DNA of 60,228 nt from Segatella copri. Its GTDB lineage: Bacteria; Bacteroidota; Bacteroidia; Bacteroidales; Bacteroidaceae. Each line of letters opens with the position of its first letter. Within the stretch, counting starts at the first letter, position 1. The position numbers were made by a program, and so were the translations under genes. Below the pieces are notes generated by a model. That model did not search any database. It saw only the letters and a list, made by a program, of their open reading frames with translations, and had not been told where the DNA came from. Positions 1 to 7,519 of the stretch are shown here, piece by piece. The stretch spans positions 1-60,228 of the forward strand of contig NZ_NMPZ01000024.1 of NCBI RefSeq assembly GCF_002224675.1. Reading direction: 5' to 3'.

Positions 1-191
1 CCGTTGTCCCGAAGCGTCTGTACTGTCCGTGGGCAGATGTTGAGCGTCTGACACACGTCCTGCGTGTCGAGCCACTTGTTCATGGTCTTGTCCTCACTGC
101 GCTCACGGATTCTGTCCATGCGCTTCACGAAGTTCTCCAACTGGGCATCAAGATAGTTGAATGCCTCTTCCTCGAATACGATGAATCCCAT
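1..191 (-). CDS. Helix-turn-helix (excisionase/MerR-like) protein, 5' part only
   Basis: The gene begins at 191 and runs off the left edge; 63 codons are visible. The N-terminal part (MGFIVFEEEAFNYLDAQLEN) is acidic and probably helical; it is followed by a helix-turn-helix stretch starting at WLDTQDVCQTLNICPRTVQT. This layout is common among small DNA-binding proteins of Bacteroidales integrative and mobilizable elements, where they act in excision or gene control; that role is inference. A Bacteroidales-type promoter lies upstream on the same strand (271-300). With the divergent DUF3408 gene it marks the edge of a mobile element. Confidence 0.72.
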   Translation of the reverse strand, partial: MGFIVFEEEAFNYLDAQLENFVKRMDRIRERSEDKTMNKWLDTQDVCQTLNICPRTVQTLRDN

Positions 192-588
192 ACTTTTCTT
201 TTTTCTAAGTTAATACTATGTTATATGTCGCAAAGCTCCACGCATATGCTGTGCTCCACGTTTGTGAGTGCAAAGATAAGGCACGGCAATCTAAAAACAA
301 GCGTTTTCAATTTCTGTGGCAGTATGTTGCCGGGGTTTGCCGACTTCAACGCCAAAAACAACAAGAAAAACTTGCACGACTGCAACGAATACATGAACAA
401 TGATGAGTTGAGAAATACGTTGAAGTTCTCACAACTATCTCGGTATGCAAATAAGCAAGCCACAACTAAATTGCCACGTTACACCCAATCAGTTGCATGG
501 CTGCACTCAGTACACTTACTTTGCACCCGACAATCGGTCAATGGTGCTAACCGTGACCACTATACTAACAAATAAAACAGCATAAGCT
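192..588. other. Intergenic region between HTH and DUF3408 genes
   Basis: About 400 bp separate the divergent HTH and DUF3408 genes. I see the minus-strand promoter at 271-300. Short open frames on both strands here overlap each other, have no family resemblance and look like noise. No convincing promoter for the DUF3408 gene was found. Confidence 0.5.
271..300 (-). promoter_or_regulatory. Promoter for the HTH gene
   Basis: On the minus strand TATCTTTG (278-271) matches the Bacteroidales -7 box TAnnTTTG, and TTG (300-298) sits 19 bp upstream at the -33 position. Transcription would start about 70 nt before the ATG at 191. Confidence 0.6.
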
Positions 589-1071
589 ATGGCAAGAACA
601 AAAGATGCAGTCTTGGCTCCTGAGCAAAAGGAACTGATGGAAAAAGAGTATTTGGATTTTGTTAACCCATCTACGTATGGCAACAAAGCCAATCCAAGTA
701 GTTGTAATTCTCTCTATGATGATGTAGAGAACCCAGAGTTGAGATCAATTGTAGAGAAAGTTGCTGCAACAACTCCCTATAGAGAGGAAACATCAACGAA
801 CGAGGCTCAATCGCCACCGAATCCGCAGAAGCGCATCAGCGGCAAGCAGCGCAAGGCGACATTGGAGGAGTATCAGCAGACCTTCCTCCAGGTTCCAAGG
901 ATTGACGACCGCAAGCCAGTCTTCGTCAGTTCCGATGTACGAGACCGTCTTGATCGTGTCGTCCGCATCCTCGGAGGGAGACGCATGAGCGTATCGGGCA
1001 TCATCGAGAACATCGTGCGCCACCACCTAAGCCTTTATGAAGAGGACTTCGAGGCTTGGCGCAAATTGTGA
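589..1071 (+). CDS. DUF3408 family conjugative-element protein
   Basis: A 160-residue protein with a low-complexity polar N-terminal half and a conserved C-terminal domain (about residues 105-160: PVFVSSDVRDRLDRVVRILG, then RRMSVSGIIENIVRHHL) that looks like a ribbon-helix-helix fold. This matches the DUF3408 family, found next to ParA-like and mobilization genes in Bacteroides conjugative transposons (the TraB position of CTnDOT-like elements). It is probably a DNA-binding accessory of transfer or partition; no direct function is known to me. Here no relaxase or ParA gene follows, so it appears to be part of a truncated element. Confidence 0.75.
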   Translation: MARTKDAVLAPEQKELMEKEYLDFVNPSTYGNKANPSSCNSLYDDVENPELRSIVEKVAATTPYREETSTNEAQSPPNPQKRISGKQRKATLEEYQQTFLQVPRIDDRKPVFVSSDVRDRLDRVVRILGGRRMSVSGIIENIVRHHLSLYEEDFEAWRKL

Positions 1072-1140
1072 GAATTAAGGTCTGCGACCTTGGACGTGGA
1101 TAGCTGAAAGGCAGTAGTTCCAACTAACGTGTTCTGAGAG

Positions 1141-1182
1141 GGAGCGAGGTTATGTTTTGGGAATCCCAAAACGCCTCGCTCC
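1141..1182. repeat. Long palindrome / hairpin in mobile-element remnant
   Basis: Outer arms GGAGCGAGG (1141-1149) and CCTCGCTCC (1174-1182) enclose inner arms GTTTTGGG (1154-1161) and CCCAAAAC (1165-1172). Both pairs are perfect. No T-run follows, so it is not a simple terminator. It may belong to the transfer or regulatory region of the element. Confidence 0.7.
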
Positions 1183-1399
1183 ACCATGAGGGCGGAGGAA
1201 TTTTGCTCCCGACGGTCGCAGAAAGTGAGTGTACCAACTGTAAACAGTGTACAGAATGACAAGCATACAGGAATATAGTTACCAAATAGTAGCACTATAC
1301 AATGCAACAGAATACAGCTAAAATCCACCCAAAATTAGCATTTTCAAACATTTTATATTAAACTGTGTTAAAAGATGCGCAACGTTTTGATAAAAATAT

Positions 1400-1407
1400 T
1401 ATTTTTG
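1400..1407 (+). promoter_or_regulatory. Probable promoter of the peptide-export cassette
   Basis: TATTTTTG matches the -7 box TAnnTTTG. The -33 box is weak. It lies about 65 nt before the precursor gene ATG at 1473, in a very AT-rich stretch. Confidence 0.5.
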
Positions 1408-1472
1408 TAGTTTTATAGCAATAAGAACAATTCAATATTAATTTAACAGGGTAGGATCCTAAAACATCAAGT

Positions 1473-1703
1473 ATGGAAGAAAGACATTTTTCTACATTAG
1501 TATCCTTATTGGGAGAAGATGTCCTGTCTGACGATTGTTTGGTAGTCGTGACAGGTGGTAATGATGACAAAAATCAGAATCAGAATCAGCAATTTGAAAA
1601 GGGAGAGAATTTACCTTGCATACTTAACAAGAAATATGGTAAGGAGAATTATATTATAGAAGATTTTTACAACTTTTTAATAGAAAGTAATAATGAGAAA
1701 TAG
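1473..1703 (+). CDS. Double-glycine leader peptide precursor (bacteriocin/RiPP-like)
   Basis: A 76-residue peptide. Residues 1-29 look like a double-glycine leader: L18, L23 and V26 occupy positions -12, -7 and -4 before G28-G29, the pattern recognised by C39 peptidases. The predicted mature part (30-76, 47 residues) starts NDDKNQNQNQQ, has one Cys (residue 49) and an acidic/aromatic C-terminal end. The leader recalls the GG-leader natural-product precursor families of Bacteroidales (such as TIGR04149); I cannot confirm a match. It is the first gene of a cassette with an outer-membrane protein, a C39 exporter and an HlyD-like protein. Its end overlaps the next gene by 11 bp, suggesting coupled translation. 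No modification enzyme is next to it. Function of the mature peptide (toxin, signal) is unknown. Confidence 0.68.
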   Translation: MEERHFSTLVSLLGEDVLSDDCLVVVTGGNDDKNQNQNQQFEKGENLPCILNKKYGKENYIIEDFYNFLIESNNEK

Positions 1704-3801
1704 TTTTTGTATATTTTTTCTTCTTTGGGTTACTTTGGATGTTTTTAGTGGGGAAAAATGTCTTTTCACAATAGACTCTGATTTTATAGTAACCGATACA
1801 ATATCAAAGAGCTTGTCTGATACATCTAGAATCTTTAGCTTGTCAGATGTCGTTGTGAAAGGTTCAAATATCATAACAAAATCAGACCGCTTAATATTAA
1901 TTCCAACTTCTAATATGCAGAAGGCATCATCATCTGCATGGGATTTGCTGAGCAAAATAAAACTGCCAGGAGTAATCGTTGACCGCCAGAACAAGAATGC
2001 AACAACTATTGATGGAAGTAATATACTTTTTAAAATCAACAACATTGATGCCACTATTGCAGATTTTTTGACGATAATCCCAAGCGATGTAAAAAAGATA
2101 GAGCTTTTTGATAAATTAGGAGCACGATATAATGACAGCAACATTAGTGCAATCATTAACATTGTAACCAAAAGGCATACTTCTGGTGGACAATTTGGAC
2201 TCTATGAAGATGCAGCTCTAACAACAATGTCGCTATATAATAGTGCTTATGTCAAATTTAACAAGGCAAACAGTTTGTTTAGCCTAAGCTATAATAGCAA
2301 GTACCGAGATTATTCCAATTCATACACAGATACGTATCTAGAAAATGAAGATGTTGAAATATCCAGAAAGGGCATCGAATCGCCATATGGATACTTTCTT
2401 CAAAATATAGATGCTGCATATAATTATTATAAGAATAACTTTACATTTAATATAAAATTCAACTATAGTACAAACCGAAACACCAATCAAAATTGCTCAC
2501 AGGAGATATTTGATAAGAAAAGTTTGATAGGAAATTCATTTAGGTCACCAAAAGACAAAAGTCATTCACCTGCAATAGACTTGTTTTCTGAATATAAAAT
2601 TTCCTCCAAACAGTCATTGCTCTTTAATATGGTAGGAAAAATATTACAGACAAACTATGATTATTCATATACTGAAAATGTAAACGAAAATAATTCCCAT
2701 TTTGAGTATGGGGTAGAAGGAAAGCGTAAGTCTCTTATAACAGAAATCATGCATACTTATTCTTTAAAAAATCTTTCATGGGATTCTGGTTTAAGATACA
2801 AATATTCAGACACTCACAATTTATATAGTTATGATATTATAAATGATTTTGATTCAAAAGACCAAAATTTATATGCTTATACCCAATTCTCGGGGAATGT
2901 TAAAAATATCTACTACATGGGAGGAATAGGTATAAATTGGGTTAGTTTCAAGGAAGGTGGCAATTCTTTTTACAAAGTATTATATCGTCCTTTAGGCAGA
3001 ATTAAGTATATGCCTTTAGACAATTTTAGTATGTCTTATCAATTTTCAATGCAACCAACAATACCAAGCTTGTCAACATTAAGTGGAATTACAAAAAGTT
3101 TGAATAGATATGAATTCGAAACAGGCAATTCTGCCTTGCATCCTTATGACAACATAAAACATAAATTATCTTTATCTTGGAATCCTAACAGATGGTATAT
3201 TTCACTAAACTACAATATCGAAAGTGCAAAAAATCTTTTTGCGCCTGGTATTTATTGTCAAAATGGGAAATTAGGTTATCAACATATAAATTTTGATTCA
3301 AAAACTGTTAGTAAAATAGATTTTTACACAAGCTTTGACATCATAAAGGATATGTTGTTCATTGATGGTTATATTTCATACAACTATTATAAATTTAGAA
3401 TAGAAGACGAAACTTTCTCTTTAACAGACTATACATATGGTGGGAAGATAGTGTTCTACCTGAAAAACTTTTCTGCAAATATATCTTTCAATCATAATCC
3501 AAAGGAATTATTTGGAATGAAAAGTTTTTACGGAGAATCCACAGGTAGCGTTGATTGTTCCTATAAATACAAAAGAATGACTTTCTCACTTGGAATATGG
3601 AATCCGTTTAAAAAATATGTTCAGAGTTCTGGTTTCGAGTATGCTAGAAATGATTTATATAAAACTGAGCATTTCAGAATAAAAGACAATGCTAATATGA
3701 TAACCCTAGGTGTTGCCTATGACATAAATTGGGGTAAATCTTATAAGGCAAGAAATAAAAGATTAAATAATTCGGACAACATAGATGGTATCGTAAAATA
3801 A
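1693..3801 (+). CDS. TonB-receptor-like outer-membrane beta-barrel protein
   Basis: A 702-residue protein with an N-terminal signal peptide (MRNSFCIFFLLWVTLDVFSG). Residues about 50-165 resemble a plug domain: SDVVVKGSNII, then GVIVDRQ, DGSNILFKIN, and the plug end ISAIINIVTKR. The rest is rich in alternating aromatic/polar beta strands, as in the large outer-membrane barrel families of Bacteroidetes. It lacks the N-terminal carboxypeptidase-regulatory-like domain common in SusC proteins. It starts inside the precursor gene and ends 5 bp before the exporter gene, so it is part of the same operon. It may carry the peptide across the outer membrane or give immunity or uptake; no TolC-type protein is present. 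Codon use is strikingly AT-rich. Confidence 0.72.
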   Translation: MRNSFCIFFLLWVTLDVFSGEKCLFTIDSDFIVTDTISKSLSDTSRIFSLSDVVVKGSNIITKSDRLILIPTSNMQKASSSAWDLLSKIKLPGVIVDRQNKNATTIDGSNILFKINNIDATIADFLTIIPSDVKKIELFDKLGARYNDSNISAIINIVTKRHTSGGQFGLYEDAALTTMSLYNSAYVKFNKANSLFSLSYNSKYRDYSNSYTDTYLENEDVEISRKGIESPYGYFLQNIDAAYNYYKNNFTFNIKFNYSTNRNTNQNCSQEIFDKKSLIGNSFRSPKDKSHSPAIDLFSEYKISSKQSLLFNMVGKILQTNYDYSYTENVNENNSHFEYGVEGKRKSLITEIMHTYSLKNLSWDSGLRYKYSDTHNLYSYDIINDFDSKDQNLYAYTQFSGNVKNIYYMGGIGINWVSFKEGGNSFYKVLYRPLGRIKYMPLDNFSMSYQFSMQPTIPSLSTLSGITKSLNRYEFETGNSALHPYDNIKHKLSLSWNPNRWYISLNYNIESAKNLFAPGIYCQNGKLGYQHINFDSKTVSKIDFYTSFDIIKDMLFIDGYISYNYYKFRIEDETFSLTDYTYGGKIVFYLKNFSANISFNHNPKELFGMKSFYGESTGSVDCSYKYKRMTFSLGIWNPFKKYVQSSGFEYARNDLYKTEHFRIKDNANMITLGVAYDINWGKSYKARNKRLNNSDNIDGIVK

Positions 3802-3806
3802 AAATA

Positions 3807-5997
3807 ATGAAAAAATTTCCACTTTTCATACAACATGATTCTATGCAATGTGGCATAGCTTGTTTGTGTATGATATGTAAGTTTTTCGGTCGTAGCATTT
3901 CCATAGAAACTATGGCAAACTTATGTCATGCTAATAAAGAGGGAGTGTCTTTAATGGGATTAAGTGAGTCTGCTACGATTCTTGGTTTTCATGCTATAGC
4001 TGCAAGAACCAGTATCAATAAGTTACAAATTGTTCCTCTTCCTTGCATTTTGCATTGGAATCAAAATCATTTTGTCGTTTTATAAAGAACAACAAATACT
4101 ATATTGCTGACCCAGGAAAAGGTTTGATAACTTATACTCTTGATGAATTCAAGAAACATTGGCTAAGCACAAATACCAATGGTGAAGATAAGGGCATCGC
4201 TATGTTCTTGGAAACTACACCTGCCTTTTTTGCTTACAAGATGCAGAATGAAGAGAGCATAAAAGAAAAGCGGTCTTTTCGTTTTCTCTTGGGGTATGTG
4301 AAGAAATATCGTAAGTATTTTGGGCAAATTATACTAGGTTTGGTTGTTGGAAGCCTTTTACAGTTAGTCTTGCCATTTCTCACCCAATCTATTGTTGATG
4401 TTGGCATCAAAAACCAAGACATTGGTTTTGTTTGGCTTATATTGTTGGGACAGCTAATGCTAACAATTAGCCGAACTGCTATTGACTTTATCCGTAGATG
4501 GTTATTGCTTCATATCTCCTTGCGCATTAACATTTCACTATTGAGTGACTTCTTCATTAAATTACTGAAGCTTCCAATGTCTTTCTTTGACACAAAGCTT
4601 ATGGGAGATTTGATGCAAAGAATGAGTGACCATAGTCGTGTGAATAAATTTCTCACACAGCAGACACTCAACATAACATTTGCGATGTTCACTTTTGTTG
4701 TGTTTTCTGTGGTGCTGTTTTTATACGATAAATTTGTGTTTGCTATCTTCTTGCTTGGAAGTGTTCTCTATGGCGCATGGATGACTCTATTCTTAAGACG
4801 GAGGAAAGTACTAGATTATGAGTTATTTGAACAGCAAGCCATCAACAACAACAAAACTTATGAGTTCATCACCTCTATGCAAGAAATCAAATTGCAGGAT
4901 TGTGAGCAACGCAGAAGATGGGAATGGGAAGATACACAAGCTGATTTGTTTGGAGTACAGATGAAATCGCTCAAACTCCAACAAATGCAAGAAGCTGGGT
5001 GCATATTCATCAATGAAACAAAAAATACCATCATTACAGTTATAGCTGCAACAGCGGTAATTCACGGAGACATGACCCTTGGCATGATGCTTGCCATACA
5101 GTATATTATTGGTCAATTAAATACACCTGTAGATCAATTGATGAACTTCTTTTATTCCCTGCAAGATGTGAAGATTAGCTTGGAACGTATCAACGAGATT
5201 CACCAGATGGATGATGAGAATGGAAAGGAAGGCTTGCTGACTTCTATTGAAGATAAGAATGAGGGCATTGACATCAAGAACATCATATTCAAGTACGACC
5301 CACATGCTTTGCGCAAGACCATAGATGATGTGCGCATTCACATTCCGCACGGTAAGGTAACAGCCATCGTTGGCGCATCTGGCAGTGGAAAGACCACCCT
5401 CATCCGCTTAATGCTAGGTTATTATTCTGTCTTGGAGGGACAAATCAACATTGGCAATACCAACATTAACAAGCTCAACAAGAAATGGTGGCGCAGACAA
5501 TGTGGCGTAGTGATGCAGGATGGCGTTATCTTCTCGGAGAGTATAGCACGAAACATTGCCGTTGACGATGCGATATAGACAAGGAACGGTTGTTGAAAGC
5601 AGCCGAGATAGCTTGTATCAAGGAGTATGTAATGGCTTTGCCTCTGAAGTTCAATACCAAGATTGGACGTGATGGCGTGGGACTAAGCCAAGGACAGAAA
5701 CAGCGTATCTTGATTGCAAGGGCGGTTTACAAGAATCCTGACTATATATTCCTTGACGAGGCTACAAACTCGCTCGATGCCAATAATGAGAGAAGCATCG
5801 TGGAGAACTTGGATAAGTTCTATAAGGGCAAGACCGTTGTGATTGTGGCTCATCGCCTAAGCACGGTGAAGAATGCCGACCAAATCGTGGTCATCGACCA
5901 TGGAAAGGTGGTTGAGATAGGCAACCATGAGTCTTTGACCGCCAAGCGAGGGGCATATTATAACCTTGTGAAGAATCAGTTGGAATTGGGAAACTAA
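3807..5997 (+). pseudogene. C39-peptidase ABC exporter (PCAT), two frameshifts
   Basis: The reading frames together make a full bacteriocin-type exporter of about 730 residues: C39 peptidase, six-helix membrane domain, ATPase. Seen: Q9 and Cys15 in QHDSMQCGIACL, His88 in HWNQNHFVVL, the third catalytic residue in YYIADPGKG; Walker A GASGSGKTTL, signature LSQGQKQR, Walker B YIFLDEAT, H-loop AHRLST. The frame breaks near 4082-4085, where a TAA interrupts the peptidase between His and Asp (one base missing in the expected Tyr codon), and near 5573-5578, where an extra TA in GATATAGAC creates a TAG before the signature motif. Neither site is a classical slippery heptamer. As written, no product carries both peptidase and intact ATPase. 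Sequencing error is the alternative explanation. Related exporters cut leaders after Gly-Gly, fitting the upstream peptide. Confidence 0.82.
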
Positions 5998-6009
5998 AAT
6001 GCTTTTGAT

Positions 6010-6486
6010 ATGGAACAGAATGAAAAAGAATCAGATAATATCGAGTTGAGAAGCGAGAAGGTGAGGAACGTGATAGGCAAAGTTCCTCCTCGCCTCGTCA
6101 GCTTGGGAACGGTTGTCATTACGATAATAGTCCTCGCCCTCGCAGTTGCTTTCTACAAGATACCTTATCCTATATCCATAGAGGCTAATGGTGAGGTCAT
6201 CAATCAAAGAACAGTGCAAGTGTTTGTGCCATACAAGTATTTGTATCTTTTCGATGAGCCAAGGACGGCTCATGTATCTTTCGAGGGCAACGATAATGCA
6301 TCTTATAACTGCGACATCACAAGCCATAAAGCCAGGCTCATACATAGGGAAGATGGTAACTATTTTATGGCTATAGCCACTGTGAGTACACAGGGACAAA
6401 AGTCCCCTGTGTTGCAAAAGTACATGAAAGCCGATGTCAGAATCATCGTCAGCAACAAAACGTTATGGCAGCAGGTATTCGGATAA
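6010..6486 (+). CDS. Short HlyD-like membrane fusion protein
   Basis: A 158-residue protein. The N-terminal stretch NIELRSEKVRNVIGKVPPRL followed by one membrane helix (about 31-51) is the typical start of the HlyD-type adaptor that partners with Bacteroidales C39 exporters. After the helix come EANGEVINQRTVQVFVPYKY and a short beta-rich domain ending in VRIIVSNKTLWQQVFG, also HlyD-like. The coiled-coil hairpin and full lipoyl domain of ordinary adaptors (about 250-430 residues) are absent. It is either a compact variant or an internally deleted remnant. It lies 12 bp after the exporter and ends within a terminator. Confidence 0.65.
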   Translation: MEQNEKESDNIELRSEKVRNVIGKVPPRLVSLGTVVITIIVLALAVAFYKIPYPISIEANGEVINQRTVQVFVPYKYLYLFDEPRTAHVSFEGNDNASYNCDITSHKARLIHREDGNYFMAIATVSTQGQKSPVLQKYMKADVRIIVSNKTLWQQVFG

Positions 6487-6513
6487 GCTATATCCGAATA
6501 CTGCTGTTTGTTT
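6470..6513 (+). terminator. Terminator of the peptide-export cassette
   Basis: CAGCAGGTATTCGGATA (6470-6485 region) pairs with TATCCGAATACTGCTG (6491-6506) with one bulged G and loop AGCTA, followed by TTTGTTTTT. The stem overlaps the last codons and stop of the HlyD-like gene. Confidence 0.85.
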
Positions 6514-6611
6514 TTGGATACATATTGTTGGTAAGCATCAGATTTAACTCAAAAAGTTCTAAATTCCGTAAATTTCTCCTTGCTAGTTATGGGATATTTA
6601 GAAAATTGTCG

Positions 6612-6684
6612 TATCTTTGTCCCCGAATTGAGGCGTTCTTTGCATATTGCAAAATACAGAAACGAGCAGAAGTCCGCTCGTTTC
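6612..6684 (+). promoter_or_regulatory. Orphan promoter-like site with downstream hairpin
   Basis: TATCTTTG (6612-6619) fits the -7 box. About 40 nt further GAAACGAGC (6659-6667) and GCTCGTTTC (6676-6684) form a perfect 9-bp stem with an 8-nt loop. No gene follows closely; a small RNA is possible but unproven. Confidence 0.4.
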
Positions 6685-6785
6685 CATATTGTTACCTATA
6701 TAATATAGGCAAACGCCCAACTTCTTGATTTTCAATCAAAGCCCAATTTAGAGTGAGTTAGATTCGTTAACAAAGAGGGCAAGGA

Positions 6786-6929
6786 GTTAACAGGTTAACA
6801 GTTAACAGCTGTTTTTTGCATCCTCCCCCTCCTGCGTACCTTATTATATTTAAATATATATATACTTATTATTATATGTGAGCGGGGAGTAGTATGCATT
6901 TTCGGGCTGTTAACTGTTAACCTGTTAAC
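6786..6929. repeat. 144-bp inverted-repeat (MITE-like) element
   Basis: Perfect 24-bp inverted arms at 6786-6809 and 6906-6929, themselves built from GTTAAC units, flank a 96-bp AT-rich core. Within the core, TGCAT / ATGCA and CCCC / GGGG are also placed symmetrically. It looks like a palindromic intergenic element or a small non-autonomous transposon; no target duplication was recognised. Confidence 0.65.
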
Positions 6930-6980
6930 CCCCATCAGGAAAACCACCCCCTTCAAGTTCTCCTTCTTGAGCTAGTCGGG

Positions 6981-7042
6981 AGCCATCAATGATGACTGGC
7001 AGGAGGCTTAAATGATGACCGGCGTGAGCCATCAATGATGAC
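6981..7042. repeat. Three 23-bp-spaced ATGATGAC repeats
   Basis: ATGATGAC occurs at 6989-6996, 7012-7019 and 7035-7042, exactly 23 bp apart; the outer two share the longer unit AGCCATCAATGATGAC. Even spacing of about two helix turns would suit a binding-site array, but no function is shown. Confidence 0.55.
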
Positions 7043-7103
7043 AGGAAAGTCTATAAAAGACTACGTATATCCCTCTTTCCAATCGTATTATTAGCAAAAA
7101 CAA

Positions 7104-7382
7104 ATGAAATATCGCATGACACAGAAAGTTTTATACATGACTTATAAGGTAATCGACCTGCCGGTATTGACCTTCGTGGCTCGCCAGAAGGATGAGGTTT
7201 GGAATCATCCTTTCGTCTGCGTATATGAACCAAGTTCTGATACAGAACCGGGCGAAATTGCATCGGTAGATTACTTTACCCCAAGTGAGCAGGGTGCCGT
7301 GGGCATCATCGTGAAACTGAAGAATGGAACCGAGCAGCGCATCGTCTGCTCGGAGAATGGAAAAGTTAGCCTTTCTAATTAA
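7104..7382 (+). pseudogene. Fragment resembling the tail of a heparinase II/III-type lyase
   Basis: A 92-codon frame with IDLPVLTFVARQ and HPFVCVYEPSSDTEPGEIAS. This pattern (a 'VARQ' strand followed by 'RPFVAVYEPS.ddEPs.I.SV') resembles, from memory, the C-terminal beta-sandwich of heparinase II/III-like polysaccharide lyases. The catalytic N-terminal part is absent, so it is probably a remnant left by insertion or deletion; a small free-standing protein cannot be excluded. It is followed by a good terminator. The homology is a recollection of family style, not an alignment. Confidence 0.45.
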
Positions 7383-7392
7383 TTTTACAAGG

Positions 7393-7438
7393 CAATCCCT
7401 ATAGCAATGGTTTATTATCGCTATAGGGATTGTTTTTG
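7393..7438 (+). terminator. Rho-independent terminator
   Basis: CAATCCCTATAGC (7393-7405) pairs with GCTATAGGGATTG (7420-7432), followed by TTTTTG. It ends the 7104-7382 fragment on the plus strand. Confidence 0.85.
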
Positions 7439-7519
7439 TTGTATAGCTAAGCCATTATAAAGGCGATTTCATCTCGTGAGCAAGGGAATACTTATGATAG
7501 AGTTGCTGGTCGATGCTCT

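Larger units (their letters stand above)
1072..1472. other. Intergenic region with palindromes, end of mobile-element remnant
   Basis: No gene is seen. It holds a long hairpin at 1141-1182, a smaller dyad at 1230-1253 (TGTAC, ACTGT / ACAGT, GTACA), and then AT-rich sequence with the promoter of the peptide cassette. Composition changes around 1250-1330 from mixed to strongly AT-rich, so the junction of two acquired segments may lie here. Confidence 0.5.
6487..7103. other. Intergenic region rich in repeats
   Basis: Over 600 bp with no convincing gene. In order: the cassette terminator, an orphan promoter at 6612-6619 followed by a 9-bp hairpin, a 144-bp inverted-repeat element (6786-6929), and three copies of ATGATGAC spaced exactly 23 bp (6989-7042). 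An 87-codon frame at 6465-6728 overlaps the terminator and hairpin and looks like noise. Confidence 0.6.

Noticed and set aside
225..575. 116-codon plus-strand frame left of the DUF3408 gene
   Set aside because: Overlaps a minus-strand promoter, has no recognisable motif and an overlapping antisense frame of similar size.
4070..4095. Programmed -1 frameshifting in the exporter
   Set aside because: No X-XXY-YYZ heptamer at either break; mutation or error is simpler.
6465..6728. 87-codon frame after the HlyD-like gene
   Set aside because: Starts inside the HlyD gene and runs through its terminator, a promoter and a hairpin.
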